Source: Spirochaetales bacterium (GTDB lineage Bacteria; Spirochaetota; Spirochaetia; DTKZ01). Taken from it: a stretch of DNA of 11,568 nt. The stretch is from the NCBI GenBank assembly GCA_017998025.1, contig JAGODW010000022.1, positions 1-11,568 of the forward strand, in the 5' to 3' direction. The notes beneath the pieces were generated by a model. That model did not search any database. It worked only from the letters and a program-made list of their open reading frames with translations, and was not told where the DNA came from. A program made the position numbers and the translations under genes. This document shows, one piece after another, positions 1-6,278 of this stretch; the first letter of the stretch is position 1; each line of letters opens with the position of its first letter.

Positions 1-24
1 CGGGTTCAAGCCCCGTCGCTCCCG
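1..24 (+). tRNA. 3' end of a tRNA (partial, identity unknown)
   Basis: The window opens inside a T-arm. The loop TTCAAGC at 5-11 is flanked by CGGG and CCCGT, followed by the 3' acceptor strand CGCTCCC at 17-23 and a discriminator G at 24. The anticodon lies outside the window, so the amino acid cannot be assigned; the matching 5' acceptor strand should read GGGAGCG. No CCA is encoded, so it would be added after transcription. It lies 29 bases before tRNA-Pro, so the two probably form a tRNA cluster. Confidence 0.8.
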
Positions 25-30
25 TTATTT

Positions 31-53
31 CCCCCTTTTTGGGGGTTTTTTTT
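31..53 (+). terminator. Hairpin with T tract between two tRNAs
   Basis: CCCCC at 31-35 can pair with GGGGG at 41-45 across a TTTTT loop, and eight T follow at 46-53. This is the shape of a short intrinsic terminator for the upstream tRNA. It is odd because the first base of tRNA-Pro is position 54, directly after the T tract. If it terminates fully, tRNA-Pro has no room for its own promoter; it may instead be a partial terminator or a processing signal. Confidence 0.55.
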
Positions 54-126
54 CGGGCTGTAGCGCAGTGGCTAGCGCGCTTGGTTCGGGACCAAGAGGC
101 CGCGGGTTCAAGTCCCGCCAGCCCGA
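54..126 (+). tRNA. tRNA-Pro, anticodon CGG
   Basis: A full cloverleaf can be read by eye. Acceptor strands CGGGCTG (54-60) and CAGCCCG (119-125) pair fully. The anticodon stem CTTGG/CCAAG encloses the loop TTCGGGA, with anticodon CGG at 87-89, which reads the proline codon CCG. The T stem GCGGG/CCCGC encloses TTCAAGT. The C1-G72 pair and discriminator A (126) are the usual marks of bacterial tRNA-Pro and agree with the anticodon. Length is 73 nt with a five-base variable region and no encoded CCA. The last 18 bases recur exactly at 288-305. Confidence 0.95.
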
Positions 127-170
127 TAAATTTTTCACCCTTAATACTTTCCTTTTTTATTGAGAGATTT

Positions 171-305
171 GCGCGGGACTTGAACCGAGCGAGCGCCGAG
201 CGTAGGCGAGGTAAGGCGCACAGGAAGTGCGCCGCCAGCGAGCAAGGCGGGCCGTAGGGTCAAGGCAGGACGCCGAGGCCCGGAGGCCAAGTCCCGCCAG
301 CCCGA
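171..305. repeat. GC-rich, tRNA-end-derived palindromic element
   Basis: This block of about 135 bp is about 73% GC by direct count (98 of 135), clearly richer than its AT-rich flanks. Its two ends carry a 10-bp terminal inverted repeat, GCGGGACTTG at 173-182 and CAAGTCCCGC at 288-297. The right end (288-305) is an exact 18-base copy of the 3' end of the neighbouring tRNA-Pro (109-126). The left end (173-187) is an inverted copy of the tRNA T-arm missing one G. Inside is a 7-bp hairpin, GGCGCAC (215-221) with GTGCGCC (227-233), and several GCGAGC/GCCGAG-like short repeats. No credible protein is encoded. It could be a non-autonomous mobile repeat, a REP/MITE-like sequence, or the scar of an element that used the tRNA 3' end as attachment site. 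Confidence 0.6.
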
Positions 306-364
306 CACTGTTTTCCCTATCCACATTCACAGAATCATCTAAAAGAACCTTTTTCAACGGCCGA

Positions 365-373
365 TGGTATAAG
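365..373 (+). promoter_or_regulatory. Extended -10 box close to the LysM gene start
   Basis: TGGTATAAG matches the extended -10 pattern TGnTATAAT in eight of nine places. It ends five bases before the ATG at 379, so transcription would begin at or very near the start codon. There is no Shine-Dalgarno sequence in front of this ATG, which fits a leaderless message. No clear -35 box is present. Confidence 0.35.
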
Positions 374-378
374 TACCT

Positions 379-1167
379 ATGAAAAGATCGGATTCCGACA
401 CGGTTCTAAGCATCAGTCTGTTCTTTCTTTTCCCTTTCTTTTTAGCCCCTGGTCTTGTTTATAGCCAGGAAAGTTATCAACACCGGATGAAGGAAGGGGA
501 AACCCTATACAGCATTTCCAAGCAGTATAATGTACCCGTCGAAATACTTCTTGAAGCGAATAGTATTCTGGATCCCTCCAAAATTCGAGCGGGAACAACG
601 ATTCGTATTCCCGATCTCTATACTGTCCAGAAAGGGGACACTCTGTATGGCATTGCACGAAAATCAGACACAACCCTGGAAACAATTCTATCCATGAATT
701 CTCTCAAACCAGATTCGATCCTGAAGCCCGGGACAACTCTCTATATCCCCAAAACTTCGGGAGGAAAGCCTACAAAGGATCTGCCTGGGGTAACGCAGAA
801 TCCAGGCGTATCGAGAGATTTCTACTGGCCTCATTCTGGAACGCGAAAAGAGTTGACAGGAAAATTGGAAGGAATTTCTTTTGCTGGTAAAATGGGAGAT
901 CCGGTATATTCGGTCTCTTCAGGAAAAGTTGCCTGGGTCGGGCCTTACCGCGGCTTCGGGAAAGTTGTGATTATTCAATCTGACCAGGGGTATATCTATG
1001 TATACGCGGGCAATGAATCAATCCTTGTAGAACCCGGGTCTCTGGTGCAAAAAGGGCAAAAAATCGGTACGCTGGGAATTAGCCCCTATAATCAAACCCC
1101 TGACTTATATTTTTTAGTATATAAGGACGGGAAACCGGTTCGTCCGGAAGAAGCTCCCCGGATCTAA
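379..1167 (+). CDS. Secreted LysM-LytM protein with degenerate (metal-free) peptidase domain
   Basis: The 262-residue product starts with a hydrophobic export segment (about residues 10-29, likely cleaved near Ser29-Gln30), so it acts outside the inner membrane. Two LysM peptidoglycan-binding repeats follow at about 35-78 and 81-124, the second with the typical GDTLYGIA core. Residues 146-256 have the fold pattern of a LytM/M23 domain (GDPVYSVSSGKV, GFGKVVIIQ, VQKGQKIGTLG). All usual zinc ligands are replaced: L163 and S167 stand where HxxxD is expected, G211 replaces the His after YA, and D242-L243-Y244 replaces HxH. It is therefore probably not an endopeptidase. By analogy with EnvC and NlpD, it may activate a cell-wall amidase during cell separation. 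The gene stands alone after the tRNAs. The start lacks a Shine-Dalgarno site, but an upstream in-frame ATG at 364 runs into a stop at once. Confidence 0.8.
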   Translation: MKRSDSDTVLSISLFFLFPFFLAPGLVYSQESYQHRMKEGETLYSISKQYNVPVEILLEANSILDPSKIRAGTTIRIPDLYTVQKGDTLYGIARKSDTTLETILSMNSLKPDSILKPGTTLYIPKTSGGKPTKDLPGVTQNPGVSRDFYWPHSGTRKELTGKLEGISFAGKMGDPVYSVSSGKVAWVGPYRGFGKVVIIQSDQGYIYVYAGNESILVEPGSLVQKGQKIGTLGISPYNQTPDLYFLVYKDGKPVRPEEAPRI

Positions 1168-1206
1168 GTTTCTTCTATTATTCGATGCAGAAATAGGCTA
1201 TTCCAT

Positions 1207-1235
1207 TTGCCTTTATCCTTTTTTATTACTATTTT
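1207..1235 (+). promoter_or_regulatory. Possible sigma-70 promoter for the FMN reductase gene
   Basis: TTGCCT (1207-1212) and TATTTT (1230-1235) are separated by 17 bases in the AT-rich gap before the flavoprotein gene. Each box matches four of six consensus positions. The AT richness of the region makes chance matches likely. Confidence 0.3.
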
Positions 1236-1268
1236 TATCATAAATAAGGTCTATGTGGGAGGATATCT

Positions 1269-1826
1269 ATGGTAAAGATTGCTGTTATCCTGGGAAGTAC
1301 CCGTCCGGGTCGAAACAACGAAGCAGTAGCACAATGGGTATTAGAGAATGCCCAGAAACGAAATGATGCCCAGTTTGAGCTGGTAGACATCAAGGATTAC
1401 AATTTGCCCCTGCTGGATGAACCGGTGCCGCCTTCGTTCAACCAGTACTCAAAAGAACATACAAAAAAATGGTCAAAGAAAATCGCCGGGTATGATGGTT
1501 ATATTTTCGTTACACCTGAATACAATCATGCTACATCGGCGGCTTTAAAAAATGCCCTGGATTATTTGTATACCGAATGGAACAACAAAGCAGCAGGCCT
1601 TGTTGGTTACGGTTCTGCCGGGGGTGCACGGGCAGTAGAGAACCTGCGCTTGATCCTGGGAGAACTTCAAATCGCAGATGTACGAACCGCAGTTCATCTA
1701 TCTCTTTTTACGGATTTTGAAAATTTTAGTGTATTTAAACCTGCACCCGTGAATCTCACCGCGTTAAATACCCTGCTGGATCAAGTAATTGCATGGTCCA
1801 AAGCGCTAAAAACGATCCGAAGTTAA
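1269..1826 (+). CDS. NADPH-dependent FMN reductase family flavoprotein
   Basis: The 185-residue protein is a cytosolic flavodoxin-like reductase of the NADPH-dependent FMN reductase (ChrR/ArsH/azoreductase-like) family. Visible family marks are the phosphate-binding loop GSTRPGR (9-15), the flavin-contacting stretch beginning PEYNHATSAALKNALD (83-98) and the glycine-rich GYGSAGGARA (113-122). Members pass electrons from NAD(P)H through FMN to quinones, azo compounds or metals, often in defence against oxidative stress; the substrate cannot be told from the sequence. The length is normal for the family. A strong Shine-Dalgarno site (GGGAGGA) five bases before the ATG supports this start. It appears to be a single-gene unit, closed by the terminator that follows. 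Confidence 0.88.
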   Translation: MVKIAVILGSTRPGRNNEAVAQWVLENAQKRNDAQFELVDIKDYNLPLLDEPVPPSFNQYSKEHTKKWSKKIAGYDGYIFVTPEYNHATSAALKNALDYLYTEWNNKAAGLVGYGSAGGARAVENLRLILGELQIADVRTAVHLSLFTDFENFSVFKPAPVNLTALNTLLDQVIAWSKALKTIRS

Positions 1827-1834
1827 ATCTACCG

Positions 1835-1868
1835 GGCGGAGAGGTCTAAAGGATCCCTCCGCCTTTTT
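1835..1868 (+). terminator. Rho-independent terminator after the FMN reductase gene
   Basis: GGCGGAG (1835-1841) pairs perfectly with CTCCGCC (1857-1863), followed directly by TTTTT. It begins nine bases after the reductase stop codon. Confidence 0.85.
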
Positions 1869-1904
1869 AGATTGATTATCCATCTTCCCCTCCTCTTTCA
1901 CATA

Positions 1905-1933
1905 TTGAAAAGAAACTTTTTTCTCAGTAGAAT
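1905..1933 (+). promoter_or_regulatory. Sigma-70-type promoter of the hppA-oadB unit
   Basis: TTGAAA (1905-1910) and TAGAAT (1928-1933), each one base from consensus, are separated by the ideal 17 bases. Transcription would start near 1940, giving a leader of about 50 bases. The position just after the previous gene's terminator fits a promoter for the four genes that follow. Confidence 0.6.
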
Positions 1934-1988
1934 CCTCTAAATTATAGTCTTGTAACTTGCTCGACACGTGATCAGACTGGAGGTGTAT

Positions 1989-2759
1989 ATGGAACGGCAT
2001 CTTTATCTCTCTCTTATTCCGGAAGCATTGATAGCCAGTCAACTGAATCCAGAAGAATTTGGGGTATATTATGCGGTAGGCGCAGAAAAGAAAACTCAGG
2101 GACAGGCGATTTTTTTTGAACTGGATCCAGATTTTCGTCATCCCTTTTTCCCCATAGAGGAAGGCCTTGCCCGCTGTGTTCCGCATTCGGATGGAGCTCC
2201 GAAACGTTCTAGCTATATTGCGGTATACCGGGTAATTGAACATGTACCTATTTCAGCCTTAAGAAACCTTTATCTTACTACAAAAGACGGACGAACTCTG
2301 GGACTTTCGCAGGCAGAGAGTATTCCTGAGGATGAAGCGGGATTACATCTCTATCGAGAATTAGCACCCCTCACTCCCCTCGTGGTAAGTGCTTTGGGAC
2401 CAAAAGCTTTTCATTCCTTTTTCATGAAAGATCCCAAGAAAAATATCAGCATTCCTGCCCTTAGCTGGGTAGAATGCAAACTGGGAGAGCTGGCCACGAA
2501 TCCTGAGTTTGGAGAAGTCCATGACCTTCCCTATGAGAATATTGATCATCTTAGAAGCTGCCTTATGCAATTACAGAATAAATCGGTAGTAACAAAGATC
2601 GTAGATCGTTCCGGAGCGACCATGTCTACCCTTCCTTACCGAATTATTAAAAACGGCATTTTTTATGGGACTCGGGAGGGCCTCGTTCTGTATCCTCTAC
2701 CTCCCGTAGAAGAACTGAAGAAAAAACACTATGCCTGGTGGCGCTCGGCAAACATGTAG
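1989..2759 (+). CDS. Protein of unknown function, first gene of the pyrophosphatase unit
   Basis: I do not recognise this family. The start at 1989 (256 residues) is preferred over an in-frame ATG at 1968, because GGAGGT lies five bases before 1989 and nothing similar precedes 1968. The product has no signal peptide and no clear membrane helix, so it is probably cytosolic. Its most distinctive stretch is a polar run around residues 180-191 (PYENIDHLRSCL). Other features are a DRSGA segment near 206-210 and a C-terminal end rich in Lys, Tyr and Trp (about 241-252). Three cysteines (63, 163, 191) are scattered and form no metal-binding cluster. The stop codon overlaps the ribosome-binding site of hppA, so the two are almost certainly co-transcribed and perhaps translationally coupled. 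A role linked to pyrophosphate or membrane energetics is suggested by context only. Confidence 0.75.
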   Translation: MERHLYLSLIPEALIASQLNPEEFGVYYAVGAEKKTQGQAIFFELDPDFRHPFFPIEEGLARCVPHSDGAPKRSSYIAVYRVIEHVPISALRNLYLTTKDGRTLGLSQAESIPEDEAGLHLYRELAPLTPLVVSALGPKAFHSFFMKDPKKNISIPALSWVECKLGELATNPEFGEVHDLPYENIDHLRSCLMQLQNKSVVTKIVDRSGATMSTLPYRIIKNGIFYGTREGLVLYPLPPVEELKKKHYAWWRSANM

Positions 2760-2769
2760 GAGGACCTGA

Positions 2770-4848
2770 ATGAATTCAAATATATGGCTCTATGCAGGGT
2801 TAGTTAGTGGCATTATCTCGGTAATTGCATCTCTTGCTGCATTTGCAAAGGTAAAAAAATACAACGTAGGAAGCGAAAAAGCACAACAAATTGCAGGATG
2901 GATAAGGGAAGGTGCAATTACCTACCTACGCCTGTTATATAGAACGTTAGTCGTTATGGCAATTATCCTTGGGATAGTACTGGCCTTTGTATTTTCCGGG
3001 GTAGAAAAACAGAACCATGGACTTTTAACCGCCCTCGCATTTGCCTTTGGCGCGCTCTGCTCAGCTTTAGCTGGTTGGCTGGGTATGTCCACAGCGGTGG
3101 AAGCAAACGTCAGAACTGCTACAGCCTGTCAGGATGGAATTCCCAAAGGATTTGCCGTTGCGTTTAAAGCAGGATCTGTAATGGGACTTGCCATGGTCGG
3201 TCTGGCCGTATTCGGTATGAGTTTATTGTACCTGATCTGGGAAGATGTGGAAATTGTACTGGGATTTAGTTTTGGAGCATCTTCCCTTGCCCTATTAGCT
3301 AAAGCCGGGGGAGGCATTTACACCAAAACCGCTGACATTGCCGCAGACCTTGTTGGCAAAGTAGAATTGGGTATCCCGGAAGATGACCCTAGAAACCCTG
3401 CAGTGATTGCAGACAATGTGGGAGACAATGTAGGTGATGTAGCTGGAATGGGAGCAGATATTTTTGATAGCTATGTAGCCGCTACGGTTGCTGCCATGTT
3501 ATTAGGAGCTTCCTTCGCAGATAAAATAGGCGTACAGTATGTTTTATTGCCGTTAGCCCTCTGCGTAATCGGCATCCTGTCATCCCTTATCGGTTTACGG
3601 TTTGTACGGGTAGGAAAAGATGAGAAACCAGGCCGCGCTCTTAATTTGGGTACGGTCTTTTCCTGTATTATCTTTGCAATACTTTCCGCCCTGTTTTTTG
3701 CAGGTACGAATGCACTCGCTGGAGGAAATTCTGCTTTTTCCCTAAATTGGGGAGCATTTATTGCAACTGTGGCAGGATTGGTAATCGGGGTAATTATGGG
3801 ATTTTCTACCGACTTCTTTACCAATGACGAGCGTGCACCCGTTCAGAATGTAGCAAAAGTTTCAAGTTCGGGAACAGGGCTCACCATTATCACTGGATTC
3901 AGTTATGGCCTTATTTCCATGTTACCCGCTATGGTCGGGATCGTGGCTGCCACCCTTACGGCATACTTTGTTTGTCAAGCCTCAGGATTACCAGGTATTT
4001 ATGGGGTAGGAGTTGCAGCTGTGGGGATGCTCTCTCTAACAGGTATGATTGTTTCCAACGATGCCTATGGACCTATTGTCGATAATGCAAAGGGAATCGC
4101 AGAAATGTCAGGGATGCCCCATGAAGTGATAGACCGGGCCGATGTACTGGATTCTGCGGGAAATACCGCCAAAGCTATTACAAAGGGCTTTTCCATCAGT
4201 GCAGCAGCATTAACCGTACTGGCCATGTTTGCCGCATACACAGAGGTTATCAGCAAATATTCGGGAGGCACTGCTTTGATCCTCAATTTACAGGATCCGT
4301 TAGTGTTAGCCGGTTGTCTATTGGGAAGCATTGTCCCTCCCCTTTTCAGTGCTTTATTGATGCTTGCGGTAACTCGAAACGCTTTTTCCATGATTGAAGA
4401 AATACGACGTCAGTTTAAGGCAAAACCAGGAATCTTAGGAGGAACGGAGCTCCCCGATTATAATGCCTGTGTGAGGATTGCCAGTTCAGGCGCTCTAAAG
4501 GCCCTCACGATACCGGCATTTCTCGCAATTCTGTTGCCCTTAATTGTAGGGTTTATATTGGGTCCCGGAGCCCTGGGCGGATTCCTTGGGGGCTCTATCT
4601 TTACCGGTGTAATTCTCGCATTGCTCATGTCGAATTCCGGAGGTCTCTGGGATAACGCAAAAAAATATATCGAAGCAGGGAATGTCGGAGGCCCGGGTTC
4701 CGAAGCGCATAAAGCAGCGGTAGTGGGTGATACCGTGGGGGATCCATTCAAAGATACAGCAGGACCTTCTTTAAACACCCTCATCACTGTGATGAGTCTC
4801 GTTTCCAGCCTTTTTGCTCCCCTGATTGCTCAATATCATCTCTTTTAG
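2770..4848 (+). CDS. hppA: Membrane-bound proton-translocating pyrophosphatase (K+-independent type)
   Basis: This 692-residue polytopic membrane protein hydrolyses cytosolic pyrophosphate and uses the energy to pump ions outward. The catalytic signature is intact: GGGIYTK...ADLVGKVE (180-199), then EDDPRNP and [11 protein letters not shown] (204-223), and near the C terminus the motifs DNAKKYIE (628-635), [24 protein letters not shown] (643-666, key residues D654, D658 and K661-D662). Lys468 and Thr471 in GNTAKAIT (464-471) are the residues that mark K+-independent enzymes; K+-dependent ones have Ala and Gly there. That subclass is known for H+ pumping, so H+ is the likely ion. Asp233 in GADIFDSY replaces the gate Glu usual in the family. 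It is flanked by an unknown gene and oadB, with stop codons overlapping strong Shine-Dalgarno sites on both sides. Confidence 0.95.
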   Translation: MNSNIWLYAGLVSGIISVIASLAAFAKVKKYNVGSEKAQQIAGWIREGAITYLRLLYRTLVVMAIILGIVLAFVFSGVEKQNHGLLTALAFAFGALCSALAGWLGMSTAVEANVRTATACQDGIPKGFAVAFKAGSVMGLAMVGLAVFGMSLLYLIWEDVEIVLGFSFGASSLALLAKAGGGIYTKTADIAADLVGKVELGIPEDDPRNPAVIADNVGDNVGDVAGMGADIFDSYVAATVAAMLLGASFADKIGVQYVLLPLALCVIGILSSLIGLRFVRVGKDEKPGRALNLGTVFSCIIFAILSALFFAGTNALAGGNSAFSLNWGAFIATVAGLVIGVIMGFSTDFFTNDERAPVQNVAKVSSSGTGLTIITGFSYGLISMLPAMVGIVAATLTAYFVCQASGLPGIYGVGVAAVGMLSLTGMIVSNDAYGPIVDNAKGIAEMSGMPHEVIDRADVLDSAGNTAKAITKGFSISAAALTVLAMFAAYTEVISKYSGGTALILNLQDPLVLAGCLLGSIVPPLFSALLMLAVTRNAFSMIEEIRRQFKAKPGILGGTELPDYNACVRIASSGALKALTIPAFLAILLPLIVGFILGPGALGGFLGGSIFTGVILALLMSNSGGLWDNAKKYIEAGNVGGPGSEAHKAAVVGDTVGDPFKDTAGPSLNTLITVMSLVSSLFAPLIAQYHLF

Positions 4849-4857
4849 GAGGAACAG

Positions 4858-6012
4858 ATGGAACGGCTTTTTATCGGATTTATTTCTGTTTCGCTTCCAG
4901 ATCTAATTATGATTCTGGTAGGTCTTATTCTCATCTGGCTGGCTATTACAAAAGGGTATGAGCCTCTTTTGCTCTTGCCGATCGGTTTCGGAGCCATCCT
5001 TGTAAATCTTCCCCTCTCTGTAGCCTATGAGCATGATGGAGTCGCAGGTTTCTTAAAAATCCTATTTGATGCAGGAATTAATACTGAGCTCTTTCCCATC
5101 CTTATTTTTATTGCTGTTGGAGCCATGTGCGATTTTGAACCGATGTTTAAAATGCCTGTAATGATGTTCTTTGGGGCTGCCGCACAATTCGGTATATTCC
5201 TGACGGTACTTGCTGCGATTGGATTGGGGAAACTCTTTCCTTCCCTTGGGTTTGATCTCCCAACTTCTGCAACCATCGGTATTATTGGGGCTGCTGACGG
5301 GCCAACCGCTATCTATGTGGCAACGAAATTTGCACAAAAGCTCCTTGGTCCTATCTCAGTAGCTGCGTACTCCTATATGTCCCTCGTACCCTTGATTCAA
5401 CCCCCTGTGATACGAGCCTTAACAACCAAAAAAGAACGGACAATCAAAATGAAGCCTGATGAAAAGGAAGTTCCCAGAGCGCTTCGAATTTCTTTCCCTA
5501 TTGTAGTCACTATTGTTTCAGGTTTCGTAGCCCCTATGAGCGTACCGCTGATTGGAAGCCTCATGTTTGGTAACCTGATTCGTGAATGCGGGGTACTGGA
5601 TAAATTATCAAAAGCAGCTCAGAATGAACTCTCAAATCTGGTAACCCTATTATTAGGTATTACCATTGGAGCTTCTATGCGGGCTGATGCATTTCTCCAA
5701 TGGCAGACCTTAATTATTCTGGGCCTGGGCCTGGCTGCGTTCGTTTTTGACACCGCAGGCGGAGTACTTTTTGCTAAATTCCTCAATCTTTTCTTGCCAC
5801 ATAATAAAAAGATCAATCCAATGGTAGGGGCAGCTGGTATTTCTGCATTTCCCATGAGTGCACGGGTTATACAAAAGATGGCTATGGAAGAAGACGGTTT
5901 TACTTTTGTACTTATGCAGGCAGTAAGTGCGAACGTTTCCGGTCAACTGGGTTCCGTAATGGCCGGAGGTATTGTTCTTGCAATTGTTCCAATTCTAATG
6001 GGATGGATATAA
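4858..6012 (+). CDS. oadB: Na+-pumping decarboxylase beta subunit (OadB/GcdB/MmdB family)
   Basis: The 384-residue protein is the membrane subunit of biotin-dependent Na+-translocating decarboxylases, which eject Na+ as CO2 leaves carboxybiotin. Family marks seen are GAMCDFEPM (88-96, usually GAMTDFGPL), GAADGPTAIY (144-153, with D147 aligning to the Na+-site Asp), YSYMSLVPLIQPP (171-183) followed by TTKKER, LLLGITIGASM (264-274), GISAFPMSARV (327-337) and SANVSGQLGS (357-366). The length is near the short end of the family. A TAGGAGGA overlap of stop and ribosome-binding site links it to hppA. The substrate (oxaloacetate, methylmalonyl-CoA or glutaconyl-CoA) depends on the alpha subunit, which is absent from this window. 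The Gly-to-Glu change in GAMCDFEPM is unusual from memory of the family. Confidence 0.9.
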   Translation: MERLFIGFISVSLPDLIMILVGLILIWLAITKGYEPLLLLPIGFGAILVNLPLSVAYEHDGVAGFLKILFDAGINTELFPILIFIAVGAMCDFEPMFKMPVMMFFGAAAQFGIFLTVLAAIGLGKLFPSLGFDLPTSATIGIIGAADGPTAIYVATKFAQKLLGPISVAAYSYMSLVPLIQPPVIRALTTKKERTIKMKPDEKEVPRALRISFPIVVTIVSGFVAPMSVPLIGSLMFGNLIRECGVLDKLSKAAQNELSNLVTLLLGITIGASMRADAFLQWQTLIILGLGLAAFVFDTAGGVLFAKFLNLFLPHNKKINPMVGAAGISAFPMSARVIQKMAMEEDGFTFVLMQAVSANVSGQLGSVMAGGIVLAIVPILMGWI

Positions 6013-6014
6013 CT

Positions 6015-6188
6015 ATGAACGAATTACTACAACGAATTATACAGGGTAACGATTTTGAAAAAGCCCTCTTTCTTCTTGTCGTAGGAGTAGGTTTTGTCTT
6101 TCTTGTACAATGTGTATTTTATTTTGTAATTAAATTATTCATTAAGCTGTTCCCTGAAGGGAAGAAAGAGCAGCCTGAAAAACCTTGA
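6015..6188 (+). CDS. OadG-like small membrane subunit (gamma subunit candidate)
   Basis: This 57-residue protein has one membrane helix (about residues 17-40, with the core GVGFVF) and a short charged tail rich in Lys, Glu and Pro. This is the build of the gamma subunit of Na+-pumping decarboxylases, which have a similar GMGxVF core and a polar C-terminal tail that holds the complex together. Its place directly after the beta subunit gene strongly supports that role. The ATG at 6015 is two bases after the oadB stop; another in-frame ATG at 6003 overlaps oadB but has no ribosome-binding site, while a weak GGGATGG precedes 6015. The tail lacks the His-rich zinc-binding end of some OadG proteins. 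Small size limits certainty. Confidence 0.65.
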   Translation: MNELLQRIIQGNDFEKALFLLVVGVGFVFLVQCVFYFVIKLFIKLFPEGKKEQPEKP

Positions 6189-6277
6189 AAGTCGCGTTTA
6201 GTACCTGTGGATGTCACGCTTCCTGGATTGAGGAAGGATTACAGAGTCTTCTCTCACTTTGTCGGATTTATTGGTAG
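6185..6277 (+). pseudogene. Possible remnant of a sugar isomerase/epimerase-like gene
   Basis: A TTG codon overlaps the stop of the OadG-like gene (TTGA) and opens a 30-codon frame. It begins MKVAFSTCGCHASWIEEGLQ if TTG is read as Met, and ends two bases before the stop codon of the opposing GH2 gene. The opening resembles the first strand and helix of sugar phosphate isomerase/epimerase TIM-barrel proteins, whose usual start is of the type MKxAFSTLGCPxWSxEEIL. If so, all but the first 25 or so residues were lost, perhaps when the GH2/ABC transporter block came to lie here. The match is short and from memory, and there is no good ribosome-binding site, so chance is a real alternative. Confidence 0.3.
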
Positions 6278-6278
6278 C

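Noticed and set aside
215..233. GGCGCAC/GTGCGCC hairpin as an intrinsic terminator
   Set aside because: No T run follows; it is better seen as internal structure of the GC-rich repeat.
39..257. Open frame of 72 codons across the tRNA region
   Set aside because: It runs through tRNA-Pro and the GC-rich repeat; the product shows no recognisable domain and the DNA is already explained by RNA and repeat.
171..305. Second, degraded tRNA-Pro gene
   Set aside because: Only the final 18 bases match the tRNA in direct orientation; no acceptor 5' strand, D-arm or anticodon stem can be found, and the left end is an inverted T-arm copy.
1968..1988. Earlier ATG for the 256-residue unknown protein
   Set aside because: No ribosome-binding site precedes it, while GGAGGT stands at the right distance before the ATG at 1989.
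1806..2243. 145-codon minus-strand frame over the start of the unknown gene
   Set aside because: It covers the terminator, promoter and a plus-strand gene with good start signals; the product looks non-biological.
6219..6236. CTTCCT/AGGAAG stem as a terminator between the convergent operons
   Set aside because: Neither strand has a T tract next to the stem; it is probably chance or part of the remnant frame.
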